A stretch of 5,230 bases of DNA, from the NCBI GenBank assembly GCA_022837505.1, contig JALHFZ010000091.1, positions 1-5,230 on the forward strand. The letters run 5' to 3'. The position numbers and the translations under genes were made by a program. Numbering within the stretch: position 1 is the stretch's first letter; every line of letters starts with the position of its first letter. Positions 1-5,230 of this stretch are shown here, piece after piece. This stretch comes from Synergistaceae bacterium (GTDB lineage Bacteria; Synergistota; Synergistia; Synergistales; Aminobacteriaceae). The notes under the pieces are model-generated. The model had not been told where the DNA came from. It searched no databases and worked only from the letters and a program-made list of their open reading frames with translations.

Positions 1-28
1 TGGTGAAGGTTTTTGTCTTCTCAGGCAT
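1..28 (-). CDS. Possible 5' end of a divergent gene (partial, runs off left edge)
   Basis: Reading leftward, an ATG at 28-26 opens a frame MPEKTKTFT that continues off the window. Only nine codons are visible, so the product cannot be named. Support is indirect. A promoter-like pair of hexamers (TTGCCT, 17 bases, AATAAT) lies at the right distance upstream, and the DNA between this ATG and azlC is AT-richer than the genes, as expected of a divergent intergenic region. The ribosome-binding site is weak (GGTAAG, five bases before the ATG), which lowers confidence. A gene divergent from azlCD could be its regulator or an unrelated metabolic gene; nine residues do not decide this. Confidence 0.35.
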
Positions 29-36
29 AATCTTAC

Positions 37-55
37 CGCTGTTCTCCGAACAGTG
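37..55. promoter_or_regulatory. Palindrome, possible operator between divergent genes
   Basis: CTGTTC (39-44) and GAACAG (48-53) form a perfect inverted repeat around the three bases TCC. A further C-G pair lies at 37/55 beyond one mismatch (G38/T54). The palindrome sits just downstream of the predicted leftward transcript start and just upstream of the ATG at 28, where a bound repressor would block that gene. As RNA it could also form a small hairpin near the ribosome-binding site. It resembles the general CTG...CAG layout of LexA-type sites but has a 9-base rather than 10-base centre, so I do not assign a regulator. Confidence 0.4.
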
Positions 56-67
56 CAAAGATGTTTT

Positions 68-96
68 ATTATTTTTAAAAGGGCGGATTGAGGCAA
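68..96 (-). promoter_or_regulatory. Candidate sigma-70 type promoter for the leftward gene
   Basis: On the minus strand a -35 like TTGCCT (96-91, four of six consensus bases) is followed after exactly 17 bases by AATAAT (73-68, five of six consensus bases). The predicted transcript start is near 61, giving a leader of about 33 bases before the ATG at 28. The call rests on consensus matching and position only. Confidence 0.35.
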
Positions 97-172
97 GAAT
101 AAAGAAAATCTTCCCCTTCTTCCCGCATATAAGAATCAGGGGACTGGTGAAGCCTCTGAAAGAGCTTTCGCT

Positions 173-199
173 TTGACCGGGCTGAAGAGAATATACAAT
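173..199 (+). promoter_or_regulatory. Weak candidate promoter for azlCD
   Basis: TTGACC (173-178) and TACAAT (194-199) each match five of six consensus bases but are only 15 bases apart, shorter than the usual 16-18. Transcription would start around 206, which leaves a very short leader and would cut into the AAGGGG (202-207) that may serve as the ribosome-binding site. The true azlC promoter may therefore be elsewhere in 60-200; I saw no better pair there. Confidence 0.22.
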
Positions 200-219
200 T
201 CAAGGGGCGACTCATCGGG

Positions 220-945
220 ATGGAGATGAAAAAGAATCCTTCAGATTTCAAGGGCGGGTCAACCGCCGAGTTCACAGAGGGTCTGCGAAGCAGCGGCCCG
301 ATTCTGCTGGGGGTCATCCCCTTCGGAATCACCTGCGGCGTCATGGGGCTGACCGCGGGGCTGACTCCCTTTGAAACTGTGGCCATGTCTCTCGTCGTCT
401 TCGCCGGGGCCGCCCAGTTTATCGCAATCACCATGATAACGTCCGGCGCGGCCTGGGGCCTCATCGTTCTGACCACTTTGATCGTAAACCTGCGTCATCT
501 GCTCATGGGGGCCTCCCTTGCTCCCTCCATGGCTCCCCTCTCCCTCCCGGGGAAAATTCTCCTCTCCTTCCTCATGACCGACGAGGCGTACGCCGTAACG
601 GTCAGCCGCATCGACAGCAAAGGGTACAGTCCGGCATTTCAATTCGGAGCGGGGATAAGCATTTACGTTACCTGGGGGGTGACCACCCTTGCGGGGGCCC
701 TCGCGGGCAGCAGGATCCCCGATCCCCTGGCCTGGGGGCTCGACTTCGCCCTGCCGGCCACCTTCCTCGTGCTGCTTCTGCCCCGGCTGAAAGACCGGAT
801 CAGCCTGACCGTATGCGTGGTCGCCGGGGTCATATCCGTTGCAGGGTCAGTCTATCTGCCGGGGAAATGGTACATGATCGCTGCCGCCCTTGCTGCAGTG
901 ATCACCGGCGGGGTTCTGGAAGGAGTGAGAGCTCGTGGGAAGTGA
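220..945 (+). CDS. azlC: AzlC family branched-chain amino-acid exporter, large subunit
   Basis: Large membrane subunit of the AzlCD exporter family, whose characterised members export branched-chain amino acids or toxic analogues (azaleucine in Bacillus subtilis). The 241 residues match the usual family length. Family landmarks are visible in order: GVIPFG near 31-36, FAGAAQF at 61-67, NLRHLLMG at 90-97, DEAYAV at 121-126, and a conserved-looking segment GLDFALPATFLVLLLP near 173-188. Most of the chain is hydrophobic helix and the first 20 residues are a polar cytoplasmic tail. The start is ambiguous between ATG 220 and ATG 226: AAGGGG at 202-207 is 12 bases from the first, and the conserved core begins only near residue 20, so either start gives a complete protein. 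It overlaps azlD by 11 bases, implying cotranscription and coupled translation. The family call is firm; the exact substrate in this organism is inferred. Confidence 0.93.
   Translation: MEMKKNPSDFKGGSTAEFTEGLRSSGPILLGVIPFGITCGVMGLTAGLTPFETVAMSLVVFAGAAQFIAITMITSGAAWGLIVLTTLIVNLRHLLMGASLAPSMAPLSLPGKILLSFLMTDEAYAVTVSRIDSKGYSPAFQFGAGISIYVTWGVTTLAGALAGSRIPDPLAWGLDFALPATFLVLLLPRLKDRISLTVCVVAGVISVAGSVYLPGKWYMIAAALAAVITGGVLEGVRARGK
921..925 (+). promoter_or_regulatory. Ribosome-binding site that selects the azlD GTG start
   Basis: AGGAG at 921-925, inside the end of azlC, lies nine bases before GTG 935 but 21 bases before the in-frame ATG 947. The spacing favours the GTG as the azlD start. Confidence 0.6.
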
Positions 946-1255
946 GATGTTTTTCATTATCGCGGGGATGGCCCTGGTTACCTTCGCGACCCGATTTGCC
1001 GCCGTGGCCCTTCTGGGTCAGAAAAAAATGCCCGCAGGACTTGAGCGATGGCTCAGGCATATCCCCACGGGCATTCTCACCGCACTGATCGTCCCTACGC
1101 TTCTGCTACCCGAAGGGTATGTCAACCTGTCCTTTGATAACCATTATCTTATGGCCGGACTGGTGGCCGCCGCTGCGGCATGGAAAAGCAGAAACATGGT
1201 CACCACACTGATATTGGGCATGGGAACCATGTTCCTCCTCCGGCTCCTGAGCTGA
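935..1255 (+). CDS. azlD: AzlD family branched-chain amino-acid exporter, small subunit
   Basis: Small membrane partner of AzlC; the two proteins together form the exporter. At 106 residues it has the usual AzlD size, with about four hydrophobic helices (roughly 5-27, 44-60, 70-84 and 88-105). Family features seen are GMALVTFATRF at 11-21, a short basic stretch followed by LERWLRHIPTGILTALIVP at 36-54, and the closing hydrophobic LILGMGTMFLLRLL. GTG 935 is chosen over ATG 947, which would remove only four residues, because of the AGGAG nine bases upstream. The start lies inside the last codons of azlC (stop 943-945), so translation is probably coupled. The gene next to azlC in this overlapping order is the standard family arrangement. 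Confidence 0.92.
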   Translation: MGSEMFFIIAGMALVTFATRFAAVALLGQKKMPAGLERWLRHIPTGILTALIVPTLLLPEGYVNLSFDNHYLMAGLVAAAAAWKSRNMVTTLILGMGTMFLLRLLS

Positions 1256-1297
1256 GAGGAAAAAGGAACAGCATCCAAAAGCTTTAGGGTTTACACT

Positions 1298-1316
1298 GAA
1301 GGGAGATCTTCTTTTT
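1298..1316 (+). terminator. Weak terminator-like hairpin after azlD
   Basis: GAAGG (1298-1302) can pair with TCTTC (1307-1311), with one G-U pair, around a GAGA tetraloop, and is followed by five T (1312-1316). The stem is short and not GC-rich, so termination would be modest. It lies 42 bases past the azlD stop and before the end of the convergent transporter gene. I saw no stronger hairpin in 1256-1336 on either strand. Confidence 0.35.
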
Positions 1317-1336
1317 CGTTCTCGGGGTCGTTTTTA

Positions 1337-2497
1337 TCAGTCTTTTTTTCCCGCAAGAACAGGATTTTCTCTCAGCAGAAACAATTCTGCTAAAACAAGG
1401 AACGCAATTGCCAAAAAAGCTGCTCCGTATCCCATGAACTCTCCTACTGCCGTAAAAAGCGGCGGCCCGAGAAAGTACCCCGCCCCCCAAAGGAGATAAA
1501 AAACTCCGGAGATCGACCCCTTCAGAGAAACAGGAACTGTTTCGTTGAGAAGTATCATCGACGCTATGCAGAACATCCCGAGGCCGAAACTTCCCAGAAA
1601 CAAAAGCAGATAAACGAGTTTGCCGCTGAAGGCCATGAATGCCCCAAGCCCTGCCGCCACAAGGAGAAGACCGGCATACATAGGACGATTGGGGCCGCTC
1701 CTGTCAGTCATTTTTCCAGCAACGACCTGGGCTATGCTCAGGGCAACGTAAAAGAGCGAGAAGAAAACCGCTACTTCGCTTTGGCTGAATCCCTTTTCAC
1801 TCAGAAGCGCTCCGGGAATGGCAGTCACGAAGATTCCGTACCCTCCTCCGTAGATGGAAACTCCCGCAAGAACTGCAGGGCGTCTTATTGCCCCTATGGC
1901 GCGGAGGACTTCGCCATAGCCGGACCCCCTCTCGACCCCCTCAGTCTTTGGGGGGGGTTTAACGAAAAGGGCGATCAGTATGGAGCCGATAATCCCGCAG
2001 ACCCCGAAGAAGAGAAAGGCTTCCTTTCCGCTCCACACTCTGCAGGCCCAGATGCACAAGATGCTCCCCGCGGTCAATCCAAGGTGAATCGAGGCGTTAT
2101 AATACCCTATCTCTGTACCCTTCGACTTGCTGAAAAGCAGAGAGAGAAGGGCCGGGCCGAGAGCCCATATCGGAACTTCCCCGAGTCCCTGAAGCACCCT
2201 GCCCGCAAGAAGGCTCCAGACGAGGTCCGAATTGAAATAGACAAGACCCGACAGAGCGCAGATTGCGTAGCCGGCCAGAAGGAAGCCTTTGAAGCCGTAC
2301 CGGTCGGCAAGATGGCCTGCGGGGAGCTGGAACAGGACGAAAGGAAGGGCAAAGGCGGAGGCGAGATAGCCGACGTGTTTCATCGACCCGGAAAGCTGCA
2401 TCAGTCTGCCCGGAAGAAGGGCGACGATCAGCCCCACTCCGGCCATCTGAATGAATGCCGCGGTGCAGAGCGCTAAAGATGAGGTCCGGCTGCTCAA
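1337..2497 (-). CDS. Major facilitator superfamily transporter, 12 helices, substrate unknown
   Basis: A secondary transporter of the inner membrane. The 386 residues contain about 12 hydrophobic helices in two halves split by a charged cytoplasmic loop at about 180-207. Motif A is clear after helix 2 (GHLADRYGFK, 61-70), and a relaxed second copy follows helix 8 (GKMTDRSGPN, 261-270). A motif-B-like GRVLQGLG lies at 99-106. The antiporter motif C of drug exporters is not clean in helix 5 (NASIHLGLTAGS), so I do not call it a drug exporter. The start is TTG at 2497: GAGGGG lies eight bases upstream, and the frame gives a complete first helix. The next ATG (residue 18) would cut into helix 1. 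It sits 30 bases downstream of the ATPase gene with no terminator between, so it is probably cotranscribed with it. The poly-proline run at 181-183 is encoded by an eight-base C tract. Family is firm; substrate and direction of transport are unknown. Confidence 0.9.
   Translation of the reverse strand: MSSRTSSLALCTAAFIQMAGVGLIVALLPGRLMQLSGSMKHVGYLASAFALPFVLFQLPAGHLADRYGFKGFLLAGYAICALSGLVYFNSDLVWSLLAGRVLQGLGEVPIWALGPALLSLLFSKSKGTEIGYYNASIHLGLTAGSILCIWACRVWSGKEAFLFFGVCGIIGSILIALFVKPPPKTEGVERGSGYGEVLRAIGAIRRPAVLAGVSIYGGGYGIFVTAIPGALLSEKGFSQSEVAVFFSLFYVALSIAQVVAGKMTDRSGPNRPMYAGLLLVAAGLGAFMAFSGKLVYLLLFLGSFGLGMFCIASMILLNETVPVSLKGSISGVFYLLWGAGYFLGPPLFTAVGEFMGYGAAFLAIAFLVLAELFLLRENPVLAGKKD
1923..1957. 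repeat. G/C homopolymer and short direct repeat in the transporter loop
   Basis: Eight consecutive G (1950-1957, C on the coding strand) encode part of the PPP at residues 181-183. Nearby GACCCCCTC occurs twice (1923-1931 and 1934-1942). The C-rich and G-rich runs could also pair as a hairpin in the mRNA. The reading frame is intact across the region. Confidence 0.7.
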
Positions 2498-2505
2498 AGT
2501 TATTG

Positions 2506-2511
2506 CCCCTC
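2506..2511 (-). promoter_or_regulatory. Strong ribosome-binding site for a TTG start
   Basis: On the minus strand GAGGGG (2511-2506) precedes TTG 2497 by eight bases. This is a near-ideal site, and it is the reason for accepting the rare TTG start of the transporter gene. It lies wholly in the 30-base gap after the ATPase stop codon. Confidence 0.65.
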
Positions 2512-2527
2512 TTTCGTAAATCTGAAT

Positions 2528-5230
2528 TTACCCTTTCAAGGCCTCCAGATTGAATCGCCTCGCTTCTGCGAGGAATGAAAACCTGTCCGGCTGGCAGGTG
2601 ATGATCAGGATCTGCAGGTTTTCGGCGGTCTCCTCCAGAATTTCAAGAATCCGGGGGAAACGGAGGGTGTCCGTGGCCATGAGGATGTCGTCCAGGACCA
2701 GGAGCTGCCTCTCCCCAGATCCGGCTGCTTCGGCAAGGGCCAGGCGAACGGCAAAGTGGACCTGCTCCCTTTCACCCCCCGAGAGGGTTCTCAGAGCGAC
2801 GTCCTCCCCTGTTTCTTCGGGGATGAAGGCCGACGGGGCCATACCGTCATTCAGGAGTAGCCGCCCCTTCCGCCTTCCTGCTATTCTTCCGATTATTTCC
2901 GTCGCCCTTTCTTCCACAATGCGGTTGACCGTCTCTGCCAGTTCCTTCCGGCAGGCCCCGTAGGTATCCCAGAGAAGTCGAATCGAATCGGCGGCGATCT
3001 TCTCCCCCCGGCAGGTCCTCCGGAGATCTTCCAATTCTTCCTCAAGACCGGCGATTACGGTGTAGAGCCCCTTTCCCGAGGCTATCTCAAGGCGGGTCTC
3101 CTCCTTGGCAAGGGCCATCTGCACCTCATGGAGGGCTTCGCTCAGTTTTCTTTCCTCCTCCCTGGTTCTGCGGAGGAGCTCAACAGGGTTCTCATCGAAA
3201 GCGGCCAGAAGCTTTTTGTATTCCTCCCCTCTGGCTCTGAATATATCCCAGCGGTTGAAGAGCGCCGAGAGCTCCCCCTCCCTTTCTTCAGGGGATTTTC
3301 CGTCTCCCTCGAGGATGCGGAGTTTTTCCCTCAGGGCTTCCTGCCTCTCCTCAAGGGACTGAAGGGTATGACGCACCCTGTCACGTTCCCTTTCTTTCTC
3401 AGCTGCCATGGCCTGAGCCCCGTCCCTTGCCGTCTCGGCGGATGCCGCCCTCTCCATGGCGGCGGCCCTTTGAGCCAGGGCTTCTTCCTCAAGCTCTGAG
3501 GGGTCCTGGGGGCTTTCCCTCCACTCGGGAAAGCGCGCCAGTATCTCCCGTGCATCCCTTTGACCTTTGGCTATCCTTTCTTCAAGGGATTCAAGGGAAT
3601 CCCTCCCGAGAAGGGCGGCGAGCCGGGTCTTCTCATTTTCAGACCGCCTGGCCAGTTCGGAGCCCTTCATGTAAAGGTCTTCCAGTTCCTCCCTGCCGTT
3701 GATCCCGTAGGGTCCGGTCAACTCCGCAAGGGAACTTCGTGCTTCTTCGAAGGTCGTCCGGACCTCACCGGCCCTCTCGCATGGTCCGAAGGCGCGGATC
3801 TTTCCGAAGGATTCGATCTCGAGGCAGACTTCCGGCGCGCCCTTCACCCGGGTTATCCCTCCCGGCTCCAGGGAGACGGGTCCGGGGTTTTCCCCTGAGT
3901 CCACCCGGGCTCTGAAGTAGGCCTCCGGGGTGATCTCGAGGGTTATCATGGAGGCATCGAGCATGATCCTCGCCTCTTCAAAGATTTCGAAGGCCCTGCG
4001 GATCCTCTGGATCTCCTCCCTTCCGGGGAAGGTTCTTCCCGCCCCTTCCCTCTCCGCCCGCTCGATCTCTTCCTTCGCCCGGCGAGCCTCCTCAAGGGTT
4101 TCACTCTCTTTACGGATTTTCTCCTGCAAAGAAGCCAGTCTGCGGCATTCCCGGGCCCGGGCCAGCAGGGCTTCTCCATCGTCCTTCCCCTTCCGGGCCT
4201 CGGCGAAGGCCTCCCGGGCAGTCTCGAGATTTTTCGTACAGACCTTCAGATCCTCTTCGAGCTCCGGAAGGGCTTTCCGGAGGTTCGCCGCTTTCTCCTC
4301 CGTTTCGCCCATTTCCCCCCGGATATCCTCCATCTGGCCGAGAAGGGCCTTGAGGCGGAGATATTCCGATTCCGCCGCCTTCCCTTCCGCTTTGGCCTTT
4401 TCCAGTTCGCTCAGATAGGAGGCATACTCCGACGACTTTTTTTCAAGCTGTTTCAGAGCTTCAACGGAACGCTCCCCTTCCTCCCTCAATTCTCCGAGGC
4501 GGGAGGCAAGGGCTTTCACGCCTTTGGAGAGAGTCTCTGTTTCTTCGTATTCCGCCCTCTTTGATTCGAGTTCTCTCTCTTTGCCCCTGATCGATTCCTC
4601 GAGGGAGGGAAGGGCGGAGGCACCGCTCCCCGTCCGCAACCGCCCGGTGGGCGTGAAGTACGCTCCGTAGCGGGCCTTCAGCTCTTCCTCCACCGCCCGG
4701 ATGCCGCCGTGGACAACCTGGATGGACAGAGCCTGCCGGATGCTCGCCAGGAGATCCCCCGAGAGGCCGTCCAGCTCAAGTTTTCCCTGGGGCGTCCAGA
4801 GTACCTGCTGAATTCCCCAGTGCTCCGGGCGGGACATCCCTTTCCTGGGGGCATTGGAAGAAAAGAGCTCCCGGGTGGCCGAGTCCGCCTTCGGCCCCTC
4901 CGCGAGGGGTCTGTAGGTCTGTCCTTCCATCCTCTCGAGAAGGGATTCCGGCCTGTCCAGAAAGCGCTTTCTCACCCGGTAGCGGCATCCCTTCACCGAG
5001 AACTCGACCATGACCCGGGGGGAAAGCTCCCGGCCCCAGGGGCGGAGCTGCTGCGCTTCCTCCCCCTGGGTTCCGTGGTTGTCCATGAGGGCACACCGCA
5101 GGGCTTCGAAGAGGGTGGATTTTCCCGTGGCGTTCGGGGCGTGGAGGATGTTGAGCCCTTCCGAGAAGGGGCCCAGGGTGGTCTCCCCCACAAGGCAGCG
5201 CCAGTTTTCGACGGTGATCCCATGGAGGAT
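2528..5230 (-). CDS. SbcC/Rad50-like SMC-type ATPase, N-terminus cut by window edge
   Basis: Coiled-coil ATPase of the Rad50/SbcC/YhaN group, which acts on DNA ends, normally with an SbcD/Mre11-type nuclease. The frame stays open from 5230, giving 900 visible residues (numbered from there). The first residues, ILHGITVENWRCL, form the expected opening beta strand, so the real start is probably only one or a few codons outside; the internal GTG at 5191 would delete this strand. Seen in order: Walker A APNATGKST (31-39), Q-loop WTPQGK (Q148), coiled coil about 209-411, a beta-rich segment about 427-483, a second coiled coil about 493-758, signature LSGGE (816-820), Walker B LLVLDD (843-848), D-loop-like ATDTLR, and ITCQPDRF (877-884) at the H-loop. 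Its visible length is close to archaeal Rad50 and shorter than E. coli SbcC. There is no CxxC zinc hook. The group is firm; nuclease partnership and repair role are inferred, since the upstream neighbour is not visible. It is probably cotranscribed with the transporter gene downstream. Confidence 0.88.
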   Translation of the reverse strand: MLHGITVENWRCLVGETTLGPFSEGLNILHAPNATGKSTLFEALRCALMDNHGTQGEEAQQLRPWGRELSPRVMVEFSVKGCRYRVRKRFLDRPESLLERMEGQTYRPLAEGPKADSATRELFSSNAPRKGMSRPEHWGIQQVLWTPQGKLELDGLSGDLLASIRQALSIQVVHGGIRAVEEELKARYGAYFTPTGRLRTGSGASALPSLEESIRGKERELESKRAEYEETETLSKGVKALASRLGELREEGERSVEALKQLEKKSSEYASYLSELEKAKAEGKAAESEYLRLKALLGQMEDIRGEMGETEEKAANLRKALPELEEDLKVCTKNLETAREAFAEARKGKDDGEALLARARECRRLASLQEKIRKESETLEEARRAKEEIERAEREGAGRTFPGREEIQRIRRAFEIFEEARIMLDASMITLEITPEAYFRARVDSGENPGPVSLEPGGITRVKGAPEVCLEIESFGKIRAFGPCERAGEVRTTFEEARSSLAELTGPYGINGREELEDLYMKGSELARRSENEKTRLAALLGRDSLESLEERIAKGQRDAREILARFPEWRESPQDPSELEEEALAQRAAAMERAASAETARDGAQAMAAEKERERDRVRHTLQSLEERQEALREKLRILEGDGKSPEEREGELSALFNRWDIFRARGEEYKKLLAAFDENPVELLRRTREEERKLSEALHEVQMALAKEETRLEIASGKGLYTVIAGLEEELEDLRRTCRGEKIAADSIRLLWDTYGACRKELAETVNRIVEERATEIIGRIAGRRKGRLLLNDGMAPSAFIPEETGEDVALRTLSGGEREQVHFAVRLALAEAAGSGERQLLVLDDILMATDTLRFPRILEILEETAENLQILIITCQPDRFSFLAEARRFNLEALKG
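3585..3604. repeat. Perfect inverted repeat inside the ATPase gene
   Basis: AGGGATTC (3585-3592) and GAATCCCT (3597-3604) form an exact 8-bp inverted repeat around AAGG. On the coding strand it spells part of a repeated Ser-Leu-Glu coiled-coil stretch, so repetitive codons may explain it. Confidence 0.6.
3782..3952 (-). other. Beta-rich apex segment in place of a zinc hook
   Basis: Within the ATPase, residues about 427-483 break the heptad pattern. They show alternating hydrophobic strands (ITLEITPEAYFRARV, VCLEIES, KIRAFG) separated by Gly/Pro turns. It lies near the midpoint between the two long coiled coils, the position of the CxxC hook in Rad50 and SbcC. Related-looking small beta insertions occur, from memory, in other bacterial SbcC-like ATPases, so it may be a subfamily trait. 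Function is unknown; a dimerisation or sensing role is inference. Confidence 0.55.

Noticed and set aside
1..176. Plus-strand open frame from the left edge to a TGA at 174-176 (from GTG 3, VKVFVFSGIILPLF...)
   Set aside because: The DNA is AT-richer than the genes and overlaps promoter-like elements and a palindrome. The protein is a short basic-hydrophobic mix with no recognisable pattern and no visible ribosome-binding site.
75..476. Minus-strand open frame of 133 codons
   Set aside because: It is antisense to azlC, whose frame is clearly the coding one. The translated protein has no family features.
1256..1336. Strong bidirectional terminator between the convergent genes
   Set aside because: Only a five-pair hairpin with a T run is visible for the plus strand. 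The minus strand shows no stem longer than about three pairs before a T run.
1781..2476. Plus-strand open frame of 231 codons opposite the transporter
   Set aside because: The opposite strand encodes a clear 12-helix transporter with motif A. This translation is a polar, low-complexity shadow with no motifs.
3900..4300. Zinc hook (CxxC) at the coiled-coil tip
   Set aside because: Looked for and not found. The cysteines present are isolated, none spaced as CxxC, so the classical hook is absent.
3930..4418. Plus-strand Ser/Arg/Ala-rich open frame opposite the ATPase
   Set aside because: Its composition is what antisense reading of Glu/Lys/Ala/Leu coiled-coil codons produces. It is not an independent gene.
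4993..5223. Minus-strand frame beginning at ATG 5223 (MGSPSKTGAALWG)
   Set aside because: It overlaps the ATPase in another frame. The ATPase frame carries the Walker A motif and the conserved first strand, whereas this one is Pro/Ser/Arg-rich without features.

Overview
The window suggests a bacterial chromosome with moderately high GC in its genes and an AT-richer intergenic stretch at the left edge. It carries no mobile element, RNA gene, CRISPR array or phage gene that I can support. The codon use and the pairing of an AzlCD amino-acid exporter with a large SbcC/Rad50-like ATPase would fit an anaerobic, amino-acid-using bacterium (Synergistota or a Firmicutes relative). That placement is a guess from protein style and is not shown by any marker gene.

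Layout from left to right. Positions 1-219 look like a regulatory region between divergent genes. A probable gene start on the minus strand lies at 28 and leaves the window, with a plausible promoter and a perfect 15-bp palindrome in front of it; azlC starts on the plus strand at 220. Next come azlC (220-945) and azlD (935-1255), an overlapping two-gene unit for a branched-chain amino-acid exporter. A short convergent gap (1256-1336) with one weak terminator-like hairpin separates them from two minus-strand genes. These are a 12-helix major facilitator transporter (2497 down to 1337, TTG start) and, upstream of it by only 30 bases, a large SMC/Rad50/SbcC-type ATPase that enters from the right edge (5230 down to 2528).

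The minus-strand pair reads as one transcription unit, ATPase first and transporter second, with no terminator between them. The ATPase is cut at its N-terminus by the window edge: its reading frame stays open through 5230 and the residues beyond the first in-window start codon are typical of the first beta strand of the family. An SbcD-like nuclease is expected just outside the window on the right, but it cannot be seen.

Nothing here is a clearly new system. The points most worth a second look are: the ATPase has a small beta-rich segment where Rad50/SbcC has its zinc hook; it departs from consensus at three nucleotide-handling positions; an eight-base homopolymer sits in the central loop of the transporter; and an operator-like palindrome lies in the divergent region.
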